A DNA stretch of 64,000 bases, taken from positions 944,467 through 1,008,466 of the forward strand of contig NZ_KB911459.1 of NCBI RefSeq assembly GCF_000383475.1, given 5' to 3'. Source of the DNA: Microbacterium sp. 11MF (GTDB taxonomy: Bacteria > Actinomycetota > Actinomycetes > Actinomycetales > Microbacteriaceae). Position 1 is the stretch's first letter. Each line of letters opens with the position of its first letter. This document shows positions 37,749-45,489 of the stretch, piece by piece. The position numbers and the translations under genes are program-made. Below the pieces are notes generated by a model that was given only the letters and a program-made list of their open reading frames with translations, was not told the origin of the DNA and did not search any database.

Positions 37749-38904
37749 TCTGGGTCGTCTCCAAAGTGGCGATCACGAGGTCGCGGAAGCGGTCGAAGAG
37801 GTAGTTGGCGTCGTGGGGGCCGGCGGCGGCCTCCGGGTGGTACTGCACGCTGAACGCCGGGAGGTCGAGGGCGCGGAGTCCTTCGACCACGTTGTCGTTG
37901 AGGCCGACGTGGCTGACCTCGACGCGGCCGTAGCCGTTCGGGCTGTCGATGACGCCCTCGAGGGGCGCGTCGACGGCGAAGCCGTGGTTGTGGGCGGTGA
38001 TCTCGACCCGACCCGTCGTCTTGTCGAGGACCGGCTGGTTGATGCCGCGGTGCCCGAATGGCAGCTTGTAGGTGCCGAATCCGAGGGCTCGCCCGAACAG
38101 CTGGTTGCCGAAGCAGATGCCGAAGAAGGGCAGGCGGGCGTCGAGGACCTCGCGCAGCAGCGCGACGTGACGATCGGATGCCGCGGGGTCCCCCGGTCCG
38201 TTCGAGTAGAAGACCGCGACGGGGTCGACCGCCTGGATGTCGGCGAACGAGATCGTCTGCGGCAGGACGTGGACCTCGAACCCGCGGGCGGCGAGGTTGT
38301 TCACGGTGGCCTGCTTGACGCCGAGGTCGAGGATCGCGAGGTTGCCGATCTTCTCGCCCACCGCGGGAGTCACCTCGGCGGCGGGCACCGAGACGTCGGC
38401 GGACAGGTTCTGCCCGCTCATCTCGGGAGCCTCGCGCACGATGCGCAGTTGCTCGTCATCGGTCAGGGATGCGGCATCCCCCGAGAAGACGCCGCCGCGC
38501 ATGGACCCGGCCGAGCGGAGCACGCGGGTCACGGCACGCGTGTCGACGCCGCCGATGCCGACGATGCCGTCGCGGACCAGGGCGTCCTCGAGCGAGTGGT
38601 CGGCGCGCCAGTTCGACACGATGCGCGAGGGGTCGCGGACGATGTAGCCGGCGACCCAGATGCGGCGGGACTCGTGGTCCTCGCCGTTCATGCCGGTGTT
38701 GCCGATGTGGGGTGCAGTCTGCAGGACGATCTGACCCGCGTACGACGGGTCGGTGATCGTCTCCTGGTACCCGGTCATCGCCGTCGCGAAGACGACTTCG
38801 CCGAGGGTGGTGCCGCGGGCACCGTAGGCGTGTCCGGGGTGTCGGGAACCGTCCTCGAGGACGAGGACGGCGGGTTCGGGAGCTTGGAATCTCTGAATGC
38901 TCAT
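37741..38904 (-). CDS. carA: carbamoyl-phosphate synthase small subunit
   Basis: A 387-residue glutaminase that feeds ammonia to CarB. The N-terminal CPSase domain includes [20 protein letters not shown] and [14 protein letters not shown]. The class I amidotransferase triad is Cys in [17 protein letters not shown] and His/Glu in [15 protein letters not shown]. The nucleophile loop reads GICFGNQ rather than the common GICLGHQ, a mild variant. The ATG at 38902-38904 overlaps the preceding gene's stop by four bases. Confidence 0.97.
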   Translation of the reverse strand: MSIQRFQAPEPAVLVLEDGSRHPGHAYGARGTTLGEVVFATAMTGYQETITDPSYAGQIVLQTAPHIGNTGMNGEDHESRRIWVAGYIVRDPSRIVSNWRADHSLEDALVRDGIVGIGGVDTRAVTRVLRSAGSMRGGVFSGDAASLTDDEQLRIVREAPEMSGQNLSADVSVPAAEVTPAVGEKIGNLAILDLGVKQATVNNLAARGFEVHVLPQTISFADIQAVDPVAVFYSNGPGDPAASDRHVALLREVLDARLPFFGICFGNQLFGRALGFGTYKLPFGHRGINQPVLDKTTGRVEITAHNHGFAVDAPLEGVIDSPNGYGRVEVSHVGLNDNVVEGLRALDLPAFSVQYHPEAAAGPHDANYLFDRFRDLVIATLETTQNA

Positions 38905-39434
38905 GCGTCGCTTCCGGGAATCTGCTGGGGAGAGGTGGGAGAAGAGGTGGCGGGGAGGACCCGGCTGATCGCGTCGCTGAGCGATCGTGCCGAGAGGTCC
39001 TGCGGGCGGAGGTAGCTGTCGACGACCGTGCCTTCGGGCGTGGTCCACGCGAGACGGACGAGGCCGTCGCGCTCGACCACGCGATCGATGGCGACCGTCG
39101 CCTGGTCGACCGCGACGAGGGCGTCCGCGGCGAGGAAGATCCGCGGCTGGCCGGTCAGATCGAGCGCCACGCCGGTGTCGGTGACGGTGACGTCGACGCG
39201 GGATCGGAAGGCGAGCCCGCGGATCGCGAGCCGCTCCAGCGGATCGCCGTGACGGGTCGTGGCGACGTACAGGCCCTCCGAGCGGAGGCTCGTGACGGCG
39301 CCGTCGGGGGCGTCACCGACCGGGGCGGACAGGCCCGCGTCCCGCCTCGATCGTCGTCGCCAGGCGATCAGTCCGACCACGATCAGCAGGACGGCGACCG
39401 CCGCCATGACGAGGACGGCAGCCTCGCGGGTCAC
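38901..39434 (-). CDS. pyr-operon membrane protein with PH-like domain
   Basis: A 177-residue protein with one N-terminal membrane helix (about residues 5-24, [20 protein letters not shown]), a basic stop (WRRRSRR), and a beta-rich domain (about 50-150) of the type called PH-like. Mycobacteria have a similar gene of unknown function (Rv1382) between pyrC and carA, so the position is conserved. It overlaps pyrC and carA by four bases each (GTG start at 39432-39434), so it is made together with the pyrimidine enzymes. The function is not known; membrane tethering or transport of a pathway component is only a guess. Confidence 0.75.
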   Translation of the reverse strand: MTREAAVLVMAAVAVLLIVVGLIAWRRRSRRDAGLSAPVGDAPDGAVTSLRSEGLYVATTRHGDPLERLAIRGLAFRSRVDVTVTDTGVALDLTGQPRIFLAADALVAVDQATVAIDRVVERDGLVRLAWTTPEGTVVDSYLRPQDLSARSLSDAISRVLPATSSPTSPQQIPGSDA

Positions 39435-40735
39435 GAGACGACCTCGGCGACGACCGCGCCATCGGCGACGGTCTGCCGGCCGCGGAAGAACGTCGCCCGG
39501 ACCTCGCCCGGCAGTTCCCGCCCGAGGTAGGGCGAGTTCACGCTGCCTCCCCGCAGGTCGTCCGTGCTGAACGCGCGGACCGGCGCCGGGTCGTAGAGGG
39601 CGAGGGATGCCGGGGATCCGACCGCGATCGGGGTCCCGGCATCCGCGAGCCGGCCGATGCGGGCGGGGGCTGCGGACATGACGCGGACGACGTCGGACCA
39701 CTCGAGCAGGCCGGTGTCGACCATCGCGGCGTGCACGACGCGGAGGGCGGACTCGAGTCCGACCATCCCGTTGGCAGCCGCCTGCCATTCGCAGGTCTTC
39801 GCCTCGGCGGGGTGCGGGGCGTGGTCGGTCGCGACGATGTCGATCGTGCCGTCGGCGAGTCCCTCGCGGACCGCGCGCACGTCCTCGTCCCGCCGCAGCG
39901 GCGGGTTCACCTTGAACCGCGGATCGTAGCCGCGCACGAGGTCTTCGGTCAGCAGCAGGTGGTGGGGCGTGACCTCGGCTGTGACGTTGATGCCGCGCTT
40001 CTTCGCCCACCGAATGAGGTCGACGGAGCCGGCGGTTGAGAGGTGGCAGACGTGCAGGCGCGATCCGACGTGTTCGGCCAGGAGGACATCGCGCGCGATG
40101 ATCGACTCCTCGGCGACGGCCGGCCATCCCGTGAGGCCGAGCTCGGCCGACACGGTGCCCTCGTTCATCTGGGCACCCTCGGTCAGGCGGGGATCCTGCG
40201 CGTGCTGCGCGACGACGCCGTCGAAGGACTTCACGTACTCCAGCGCCCGGCGCATGATGAGCGGGTCGAAGACGCAGAAGCCGTCGTCGCTGAAGACGCG
40301 GACCCGGGCTCGCGACGAGGCCATCGCACCGAGCTCGGCGAGTCGCTCGCCCTTCTGCCCGACGGTCACGGCGCCGATCGGCTGGACGTGGGCGTAGCCG
40401 GCGGCCTCGCCCAGGGCGAGCTCCTGCTCGACGACGCCGGCGGTGTCGGCGACCGGTGAGGTGTTCGGCATGGCGAACACCGTCGTGTAGCCGCCGGCGG
40501 CGGCCGCTCGCGACCCCGACAGGATCGTCTCGGATGCCTCGTAGCCGGGCTCGCGCAGGTGGGTGTGCAGGTCGACCAGGCCGGGCAGCGCGATCAGGCC
40601 GTCCGCGTCCACCGTCCGTGCGCCGTTCGCGCTGACACCCGTGCCGAGCTCGGCGATGACGCCGTCCGTGATCAGGATGTCCGCGGCGACGCCGCCATCG
40701 ATCCGCGCCCCGCGGATGAGGATGCTCTCGCTCAT
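39431..40735 (-). CDS. pyrC: dihydroorotase
   Basis: A 434-residue zinc amidohydrolase (class I) closing carbamoyl-aspartate to dihydroorotate. Metal and substrate motifs are [17 protein letters not shown] (HxH), a central His in [15 protein letters not shown], and [14 protein letters not shown] with the catalytic Asp. [12 protein letters not shown] and [13 protein letters not shown] are further family segments. AGGAGG five bases before the ATG lies inside the end of pyrB; the two overlap by four bases. Confidence 0.97.
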   Translation of the reverse strand: MSESILIRGARIDGGVAADILITDGVIAELGTGVSANGARTVDADGLIALPGLVDLHTHLREPGYEASETILSGSRAAAAGGYTTVFAMPNTSPVADTAGVVEQELALGEAAGYAHVQPIGAVTVGQKGERLAELGAMASSRARVRVFSDDGFCVFDPLIMRRALEYVKSFDGVVAQHAQDPRLTEGAQMNEGTVSAELGLTGWPAVAEESIIARDVLLAEHVGSRLHVCHLSTAGSVDLIRWAKKRGINVTAEVTPHHLLLTEDLVRGYDPRFKVNPPLRRDEDVRAVREGLADGTIDIVATDHAPHPAEAKTCEWQAAANGMVGLESALRVVHAAMVDTGLLEWSDVVRVMSAAPARIGRLADAGTPIAVGSPASLALYDPAPVRAFSTDDLRGGSVNSPYLGRELPGEVRATFFRGRQTVADGAVVAEVVS

Positions 40736-41703
40736 CGGGCCTCCTCCTGTGGATGGGTGGTGGGTCGCTCCCCCGCCAGGAGCAGGTAGAGCGCCGCCAT
40801 GCGGACCGAGACACCGTTCGCGACCTGCTCGAGCACAGTCGATCGTGGCGAATCGGCGGCGTCGGCGGAGATCTCCAGACCCCGGTTCATGGGCCCGGGG
40901 TGCATCACAATGCTAGCGGTCGGAAGAGATCCCATCCGCGCGGCATCCAATCCCCAACGGCGTGAATACTCCCGTTCAGTGGGGAAATAGGCGGCGTTCA
41001 TCCGCTCCAGCTGGATGCGGAGCATCATGACGGCGTCCGGCGCCGAGGCGATCGCCTGGTCGAGGTCGTAGGAGATCGTCACAGGCCAAGCCGAGACGTC
41101 CTGCGGGACCAGCGTCGGAGGTGCGACGAGGGTGACCCGCGCGCCGAGCGTCGTGAGCAACCAGACATTCGACCGTGCGACGCGCGAGTGCAGGATGTCG
41201 CCGACGATCGCGACGTGGAACCCCGCGAGGTCGCGGCCCCTGCTGTCGTCGCCGAAGAAACGCTTGCGGATGGTGAAGGCGTCGAGCAGCGCTTGCGTGG
41301 GGTGCTCGTGCGTGCCGTCTCCGGCGTTCAGGACCCCGGCGGAGATCCAGCCGCTCGTCGCGAGCGTGTGCGGAGCGCCCGACGCGCCGTGACGGATCAC
41401 GACGGCGTCGGCGCCCATCGCCTGCAGGGTCTGCGCCGTGTCCTGAAGGGACTCGCCCTTGGAGACCGAGGACCCCTTGGCCGAGAAGTTGATGACGTCG
41501 GCCGAGAGGCGCTTGGCGGCCGCTTCGAACGAGATGCGCGTGCGCGTCGAGTCCTCGAAGAAGAGGTTGACGACGGTCTTACCGCGCAGCGTCGGCAACT
41601 TCTTCACTTCGCGGGACTGCGTGTCGCGCATGTCCTCGGCGACGTCGAGGATGCGGAGCGCGTCGTCCCGGCTGAGGGTGCGGGTGTCGAGGAGGTGTCT
41701 CAT
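40732..41703 (-). CDS. pyrB: aspartate carbamoyltransferase catalytic subunit
   Basis: A 323-residue transferase making carbamoyl-aspartate from carbamoyl phosphate and aspartate. The signature is [20 protein letters not shown] (carbamoyl-phosphate site); [16 protein letters not shown] and [14 protein letters not shown] complete the active site. There is no PyrI regulatory subunit nearby, as usual in actinobacteria. It overlaps pyrR and pyrC by four bases each. Confidence 0.98.
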   Translation of the reverse strand: MRHLLDTRTLSRDDALRILDVAEDMRDTQSREVKKLPTLRGKTVVNLFFEDSTRTRISFEAAAKRLSADVINFSAKGSSVSKGESLQDTAQTLQAMGADAVVIRHGASGAPHTLATSGWISAGVLNAGDGTHEHPTQALLDAFTIRKRFFGDDSRGRDLAGFHVAIVGDILHSRVARSNVWLLTTLGARVTLVAPPTLVPQDVSAWPVTISYDLDQAIASAPDAVMMLRIQLERMNAAYFPTEREYSRRWGLDAARMGSLPTASIVMHPGPMNRGLEISADAADSPRSTVLEQVANGVSVRMAALYLLLAGERPTTHPQEEAR

Positions 41704-42230
41704 GAGGCGATCGTCACCTCCTCGGCACCGTCGACGTCGGTCAGCCGCACGTTGACGCGCTCCTCCCGCGAGCTCGGCAGGTTCTTGCCGACGAAGTCCG
41801 GGCGGATGGGCAGTTCGCGGTGACCCCGGTCGACGAGGATCGCGAGACGCACCACGGCGGGCCGTCCGATGTCCTGCAGCGCGTCCAGGGCGGCGCGGAT
41901 GGAGCGGCCCGAGAACAGGACGTCGTCGACGAGGACCACGGTCTTCGCGTCGATGCCGCCGGGCGGGATCTCGGTCGGGCGCGGCGTCCGCGTGGGATTG
42001 CGGTGCAGGTCGTCGCGGTACATCGTGACGTCGAGCGAGCCGACCGGGACGGTCACGCCCGTGAACGAGGCGATGAGCCCCGCGATGCGTTCGGCGAGGG
42101 TGACGCCGCGGGTGGGGATCCCGAGGAGCACGAGCCCGTCGGGGCCCTTGTTCGACTCGAGGATCTCGTGAGAGATGCGCGTGAGTGCGCGGGCGATGTC
42201 AGCGTCGTGCAAGACGATGCGCGAAGTCAT
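41700..42230 (-). CDS. pyrR: pyrimidine operon regulator / uracil phosphoribosyltransferase
   Basis: A 176-residue PRT-fold RNA-binding regulator of the operon. The PRPP loop is [36 protein letters not shown] and [12 protein letters not shown] are other PyrR segments. The N-terminus [19 protein letters not shown] fixes the start at 42228-42230. PyrR binds its own leader when UMP is plentiful; a matching site lies 16-29 bases upstream of the start codon and next to the ribosome-binding site, so control is likely at translation. Confidence 0.96.
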   Translation of the reverse strand: MTSRIVLHDADIARALTRISHEILESNKGPDGLVLLGIPTRGVTLAERIAGLIASFTGVTVPVGSLDVTMYRDDLHRNPTRTPRPTEIPPGGIDAKTVVLVDDVLFSGRSIRAALDALQDIGRPAVVRLAILVDRGHRELPIRPDFVGKNLPSSREERVNVRLTDVDGAEEVTIAS

Positions 42231-42245
42231 CCGCCGCTCCCTTCT

Positions 42246-42259
42246 CCGCCTCACAGGAC
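42246..42259 (-). promoter_or_regulatory. PyrR-binding loop in the pyr operon leader
   Basis: The minus-strand sequence GTCCTGTGAGGCGG fits the conserved PyrR-binding motif UCCNGNGAGGY and is followed directly by GAGAAGGGAG, the probable ribosome-binding site of pyrR. Binding there would block translation of the whole coupled pyrR-to-gmk unit. There is no room for an anti-terminator/terminator pair. Confidence 0.7.
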
Positions 42260-42286
42260 GGTGTTAAAGGTTGCTTGTTCGAGACC

Positions 42287-42292
42287 ACTCTA
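42287..42292 (-). promoter_or_regulatory. -10 element of the pyr operon promoter
   Basis: TAGAGT on the minus strand, with a predicted start near 42280. The leader would be about 50 bases and consist mainly of the PyrR site. The -35 region is GC-rich and not recognisable. Confidence 0.4.
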
Positions 42293-42342
42293 GCGGGGCC
42301 GGGCGGTGAGCCGCGGCATCCGCTCGCCCTGTCCGGCCGTCC

Positions 42343-42398
42343 TTCCCGCGGACATCCGCCTTCCCGGGGACGGATCGCGGGCCGACCGTCCGCGGGAA
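42343..42398. repeat. palindromic element A upstream of the DUF559 gene
   Basis: TTCCCGCGGAC (42343-42353) and GTCCGCGGGAA (42388-42398) are perfect 11-base inverted arms; inside, ATCCG and CGGAT can pair. Its right half and 3' flank (CGTCC-G-CGGGAA, then ATCTCCGC) resemble element B at 43348-43409, about 25 of 34 aligned positions by eye. It lies 118 bases before the DUF559 gene, in the 286-base gap after pyrR; the rest of that gap holds only the pyr promoter and leader. Confidence 0.55.
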
Positions 42399-42516
42399 AC
42401 GGTATCTCCGCTCGAGCGCCGGCGCGAGACGTCTCCACAGCCCGAGCGGATGGCCACCCGCCCACAGGGTCGCCCGCGGTCGTGGTGCCGGCCTGGGGGC
42501 AAGCCACGCTGAACGC

Positions 42517-43332
42517 ATGGACGTGCGGGAGTGGGTGCGGCGTCACGGCGGAGTGGTGCGGACTGCAGATCTGAGGGATGCCGGCTACTCGCGCCATCGC
42601 ATCGGTGCCGCAGGACTCGAACGGCCGCGTCGCGGATGGGTCGCCGTGCCCGAGGCGGATCCGCTCCTGCGGAGCGCGGCGCGCGCGGGCGTCGTCCTCA
42701 CGTGCGTAACGCAGGCGCGACGCCTCGGTCTCTGGAGCGTGAACGACGACGGCAGCCGGGCGCACGTGGGTGCGCCGGCGGCATCCGGTTCGGTCTCAGC
42801 CCCTCACGCGCGGGTGCACTGGAGCACCCCCCTGATCGCACGCATCCCGGGGCCCCTCGAGGACCCCGTCGAGAACGTCCTGGCGATCGTGGCCGAGTGC
42901 CGCCCGTTCGAGCAGGCGCTCGCCGTCTGGGACTCCGCGTTCCGGCAGGGCCTGGCATCCGGCGAGGTCATGCGGAGGTTCGACCTCCGCCCGGCGGCGC
43001 GGCGCGTGCTCGCAGACGCGTGTGCACATCTCGACTCCGGACTCGAGACGTTCGTCTTCGTGCGACTCCGATGGATTCCTGCCGCCGTCCACCCGCAGGT
43101 CCACCTGCTCGGCCACCGTGTCGACTTCCTCATCGGCGAGAGGCTCGTGTTGCAGATCGATGGGGGTCATCATGTCGGCGCCCAGCGCGACGCCGACAAC
43201 ACCCATGACGCGTTGCTGACCCTGCACGGCTACACGGTCATCCGGGTCGGCTACGCCGACGTGATGCATCGGTGGCCGGAGGTCCAAGACCGCATCCTGC
43301 GCGCCCTGGCGCAGGGGCTGCACCTCTCATGA
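42517..43332 (+). CDS. DUF559 (Vsr-like) protein with AbiEi-like N-terminal region
   Basis: A 271-residue protein, the only plus-strand gene between 4634 and 57877. The N-terminus VRRHGGVVRTADLRDAGYSR (about 8-27) is the winged-helix start found in AbiEi-type antitoxin-like proteins. The C-terminal part (about 172-267) has the DUF559/very-short-patch-repair nuclease pattern: SGLETFVFVRL (Glu177), HRVDFLIGERLVLQIDGG (Asp203, Gln213-Ile-Asp215), HHVGAQRDADNTHDALL and GYTVIRVGYADV. The acidic residues allow an active nuclease, but Gln213 replaces a common acidic residue. Its target is unknown. It interrupts the nusB-pyrR neighbourhood in the opposite direction and has palindromic elements on both sides. 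Confidence 0.8.
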   Translation: MDVREWVRRHGGVVRTADLRDAGYSRHRIGAAGLERPRRGWVAVPEADPLLRSAARAGVVLTCVTQARRLGLWSVNDDGSRAHVGAPAASGSVSAPHARVHWSTPLIARIPGPLEDPVENVLAIVAECRPFEQALAVWDSAFRQGLASGEVMRRFDLRPAARRVLADACAHLDSGLETFVFVRLRWIPAAVHPQVHLLGHRVDFLIGERLVLQIDGGHHVGAQRDADNTHDALLTLHGYTVIRVGYADVMHRWPEVQDRILRALAQGLHLS

Positions 43333-43347
43333 GGATCAGCGGTTCAC

Positions 43348-43409
43348 CGGAGATCTGCGTTCCAGCGGACGGCATCGCACGCGATCGTCCTCGGGAACGC
43401 AGATCTCCG
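43348..43409. repeat. palindromic element B, long hairpin downstream of the DUF559 gene
   Basis: Perfect 16-base arms CGGAGATCTGCGTTCC (43348-43363) and GGAACGCAGATCTCCG (43394-43409). Inside, GGACG (43367-43371) pairs with CGTCC (43386-43390) and ATCGC (43374-43378) with GCGAT (43381-43385) around a two-base loop. The result is a nearly continuous hairpin of 62 bases, 15 bases after the DUF559 stop. It has no U-run and is longer than a normal terminator; it may be a REP-like element. Confidence 0.7.
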
Positions 43410-43433
43410 CGTGAGCGCAGCCCACGCCCCGGC

Positions 43434-43841
43434 TCAGGAGCGCGCGATGCGCGCGAGGACGCCGTGGACGAACGAGCCGGAGTCGTCGGTGGAGAATTCC
43501 TTGGCGAGTTCCACCGCCTCATCGATCGCGACGGCGGTCGGGACCTGGTCGTTGTGCAGGATCTCCCAGACGCCCATTCGCAGGATCGCGCGGTCGACCG
43601 CCGGCATCCGCTCGAGCTTCCAGTCACGCGCGTGCGTGATGATCTGCTCGTCGATCTCGCTCTGAGCATCGATGACGCCGTCGACGATCTCGCGGGCGTA
43701 GAGCCAGGAGGCTTCGCGGGCGGGTTCGTTCGCCGCGCGCTTCGCCTCTGCGGCGAGCGTGACACCGAGGTCGTCACCGCGGATGTCGGCCTGGTACAGG
43801 ATGTCGAGGGCGCGCTTTCGCGCCTTGCTCCGTGCGCTCAT
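43434..43841 (-). CDS. nusB: transcription antitermination factor NusB
   Basis: A 135-residue all-helical RNA-binding protein that works with NusA, NusE (S10) and NusG on rRNA antitermination. The start SARSKARKRALDILYQADIR holds the Arg-rich helix for boxA RNA. PAVDRAILRMGVWEILHND and VAIDEAVELAKEFSTDDSG are the family's most conserved segments. It follows efp by seven bases, a pairing common in actinobacteria. Confidence 0.96.
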   Translation of the reverse strand: MSARSKARKRALDILYQADIRGDDLGVTLAAEAKRAANEPAREASWLYAREIVDGVIDAQSEIDEQIITHARDWKLERMPAVDRAILRMGVWEILHNDQVPTAVAIDEAVELAKEFSTDDSGSFVHGVLARIARS

Positions 43842-43848
43842 CGCGCGG

Positions 43849-44409
43849 TCAGCTCACGCGGCCGAGGTAGTCCCCGGTGCGCGTGTCGACCTTGACCTTG
43901 GTGCCCTGCTCGACGAACAGCGGGACCTGGATCTCGTAGCCGGTCTCGAGCGTGGCGGGCTTCGTGCCGGCCGACGAGCGGTCGCCCTGCAGGCCCGGCT
44001 CGGTGTAGGTGATCTCGAGGACGACGGAGGCCGGCATCTCGACGTAGAGCGGGTTGCCGTTGTTGAGCGCGATCTGGACCTGCTGGTTCTCGAGCAGGTA
44101 GTTGGCGGCGTCGCCGACGACGGTGGCCGTCACGCTCAGCTGGTCGTAGTCGGCGACGTCCATGAAGACGTAGCTGTCGCCGTCGTTGTACAGGTAGGTG
44201 AAATCGCGGCGGTCGACGTTCTCGATCTCGATCTTCGCGCCCGCGTTGTACGTGCGGTCGACGGTCTTGCCGGAGACGACGTTCTTGAGCTTCGTGCGGA
44301 CGAAGGCGCCACCCTTGCCGGGCTTCACGTGCTGGAACTCGACGACGTTCCAGAGCTGTCCGTCGATGGACAGGACGACGCCGTTCTTGATGTCTGCAGT
44401 GGATGCCAT
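43849..44409 (-). CDS. efp: elongation factor P
   Basis: A 186-residue tRNA-shaped factor that relieves ribosome stalling at proline runs. Domain I carries the loop [16 protein letters not shown] with Lys at its tip in the PGKGG form. [39 protein letters not shown] and the C-terminal [20 protein letters not shown] are typical. No modification enzymes are encoded nearby. It lies 90 bases after aroQ and has its own predicted promoter with a palindrome in the spacer. Confidence 0.97.
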   Translation of the reverse strand: MASTADIKNGVVLSIDGQLWNVVEFQHVKPGKGGAFVRTKLKNVVSGKTVDRTYNAGAKIEIENVDRRDFTYLYNDGDSYVFMDVADYDQLSVTATVVGDAANYLLENQQVQIALNNGNPLYVEMPASVVLEITYTEPGLQGDRSSAGTKPATLETGYEIQVPLFVEQGTKVKVDTRTGDYLGRVS

Positions 44410-44461
44410 GAGAGTGCGATTTTCCGTTCGGTGAGTTCGGGGCCGATGCGGCCGACGATCG

Positions 44462-44467
44462 ATTCTA
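44462..44467 (-). promoter_or_regulatory. -10 element of the efp promoter
   Basis: TAGAAT on the minus strand, with a predicted start near 44455 and a leader of about 46 bases. The region where a -35 would lie reads GGGGCG, so activation may be needed. Confidence 0.45.
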
Positions 44468-44469
44468 CG

Positions 44470-44485
44470 GGATGCCGCGGCATCC
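44470..44485. promoter_or_regulatory. 16-bp perfect palindrome in the efp promoter spacer
   Basis: GGATGCCGCGGCATCC starts two bases upstream of the efp -10 hexamer and fills the usual -10/-35 spacer. It is two copies of the window's over-represented 7-mer facing each other across CG. It may be an operator or a focal point of that motif. Confidence 0.5.
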
Positions 44486-44499
44486 GCCCCGGAAAGCGG

Positions 44500-44946
44500 T
44501 CAGCTCGCGAGGGTCGAAAGCAGTTCGCGGGTCGCGTCGGCGTACCCCGCGACCCCTCGGCCGACCACGTGGACGACGGCGACGTCGGCGACGTAGGAGT
44601 GGTGCCGGAAGGGCTCGCGCGCCGAGACGTCGGAGATGTGGACCTCGGCGACGGGCAGCGCGACCCCCGAGAGGGCGTCGCGCAGCACGACGGAGGTGTG
44701 CGTCAGCCCGCCCGGGTTGATGACGATCCCCGCGCAGTCCGTGCGGGCCGCGTGGATCGCGTCGATGAGGACGCCCTCGTGGTTGCTCTGCACCGCCCGC
44801 ACCTCGTAGCCGGACTCCGCGGCCGTCCGCTCGACGAGGGCGACGACGTCGTCGAGGGTCGCATGCCCGTAGACGTCGGGTTCCCGGATGCCGAGCAGGT
44901 TCAGGTTCGGTCCGTTGACGAGGAGCAGGCGGCGGGAGGTCGACAC
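44500..44946 (-). CDS. aroQ: 3-dehydroquinate dehydratase, type II
   Basis: A 148-residue enzyme forming 3-dehydroshikimate, the third shikimate step, as a dodecamer in known members. LLLVNGPNLNLLGIREPDVY contains the Asn, Arg and catalytic Tyr; YEVRAVQSNHEGVLIDAIH and INPGGLTHTSVVLRDAL bind substrate; VAEVHISDVSAREPFRHHS holds the catalytic His. The start is a GTG at 44944-44946, six bases after TAGGGT, which overlaps the upstream gene's stop codon. Confidence 0.96.
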   Translation of the reverse strand: MSTSRRLLLVNGPNLNLLGIREPDVYGHATLDDVVALVERTAAESGYEVRAVQSNHEGVLIDAIHAARTDCAGIVINPGGLTHTSVVLRDALSGVALPVAEVHISDVSAREPFRHHSYVADVAVVHVVGRGVAGYADATRELLSTLAS

Positions 44947-44952
44947 GTGACG

Positions 44953-44958
44953 ACCCTA
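44953..44958 (-). promoter_or_regulatory. -10 element of a probable leaderless aroQ promoter, overlapping a stop codon
   Basis: TAGGGT on the minus strand lies six bases before the aroQ GTG. Its TAG is the stop codon of the upstream GNAT gene (44956-44958), the same arrangement as trpA/lgt. Confidence 0.4.
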
Positions 44959-45489
44959 GTGGGAGGGGCGGTGCATCTGGATCTCGCGCCCAACCTCTGT
45001 GTCGAGGGCGAGCCCGGTCGCCGTGAAACCGAGCCGGCGGTAGGCCGCCTGCGCGCGGGCGTTGTCGATGTGGACGTCGAGGGTGAGCCCGTCAGCGCCG
45101 ACGGCCCGAGCCCACCCGGATGCCGCGGCTACGAGTTGGTCGAGGACGCCCCGCCCGCGGTGGTCGGCGTCGACGAAGACACCCACGAGCTCGGCCCGCG
45201 GGGCGGCGACGCGGCGTCCGAGCGCGTCGGTCGCACCGGCATCCCGGACGAGGACGGTCGCAGAGCCGATCCACCGCTCCCCCGAGATCGCGACGAACTG
45301 AGCCGCGTTCTCGCCCATCGCCGCATCCGCGGTCCGCGACTGCCAATGCGCGTCGTCCCGGGCCTGCTCCTGCTCGCGGTCGGTCAGGAAGGCGATGGAT
45401 GCCGCCGGGTCGCTCACCGCGCGGATGCGGAGGTCGCGGACCTCGCGCCACTCCTGCAGACGGATGCGGCGGACCGCGGCATCCGTCAC
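44956..45489 (-). CDS. GNAT family N-acetyltransferase in the aro operon
   Basis: A 177-residue acetyltransferase. The fold is shown by VRRIRLQEWREVRDLRIRAV, ISGERWIGSATVLVRDAG, VGVFVDADHRGRGVLDQLV (acetyl-CoA loop HRGRG) and VHIDNARAQAAYRRLGFTA. It overlaps aroB by four bases and is therefore coexpressed with the shikimate genes. Its substrate is unknown. It is the only gene in the aroQ-to-aroE run without an obvious role in the pathway. Confidence 0.83.
   Translation of the reverse strand: MTDAAVRRIRLQEWREVRDLRIRAVSDPAASIAFLTDREQEQARDDAHWQSRTADAAMGENAAQFVAISGERWIGSATVLVRDAGATDALGRRVAAPRAELVGVFVDADHRGRGVLDQLVAAASGWARAVGADGLTLDVHIDNARAQAAYRRLGFTATGLALDTEVGREIQMHRPSH

Noticed and set aside
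34356..37853. A 1165-codon plus-strand frame across carB
   Set aside because: Shadow of carB; the translation is a low-complexity run of Arg, Asp, Val and Leu without motifs.
42343..43409. Treating the palindromes around the DUF559 gene as a CRISPR array or an insertion sequence
   Set aside because: There are only two degenerate copies and no spacers, no transposase domain, no terminal inverted repeats bounding the whole, and no target-site duplication that I could see.
43348..43409. Element B as an ordinary intrinsic terminator
   Set aside because: The stem is far longer than usual, has no U-run and shares sequence with the upstream element A, so a repeat family fits better. It may still stop transcription.
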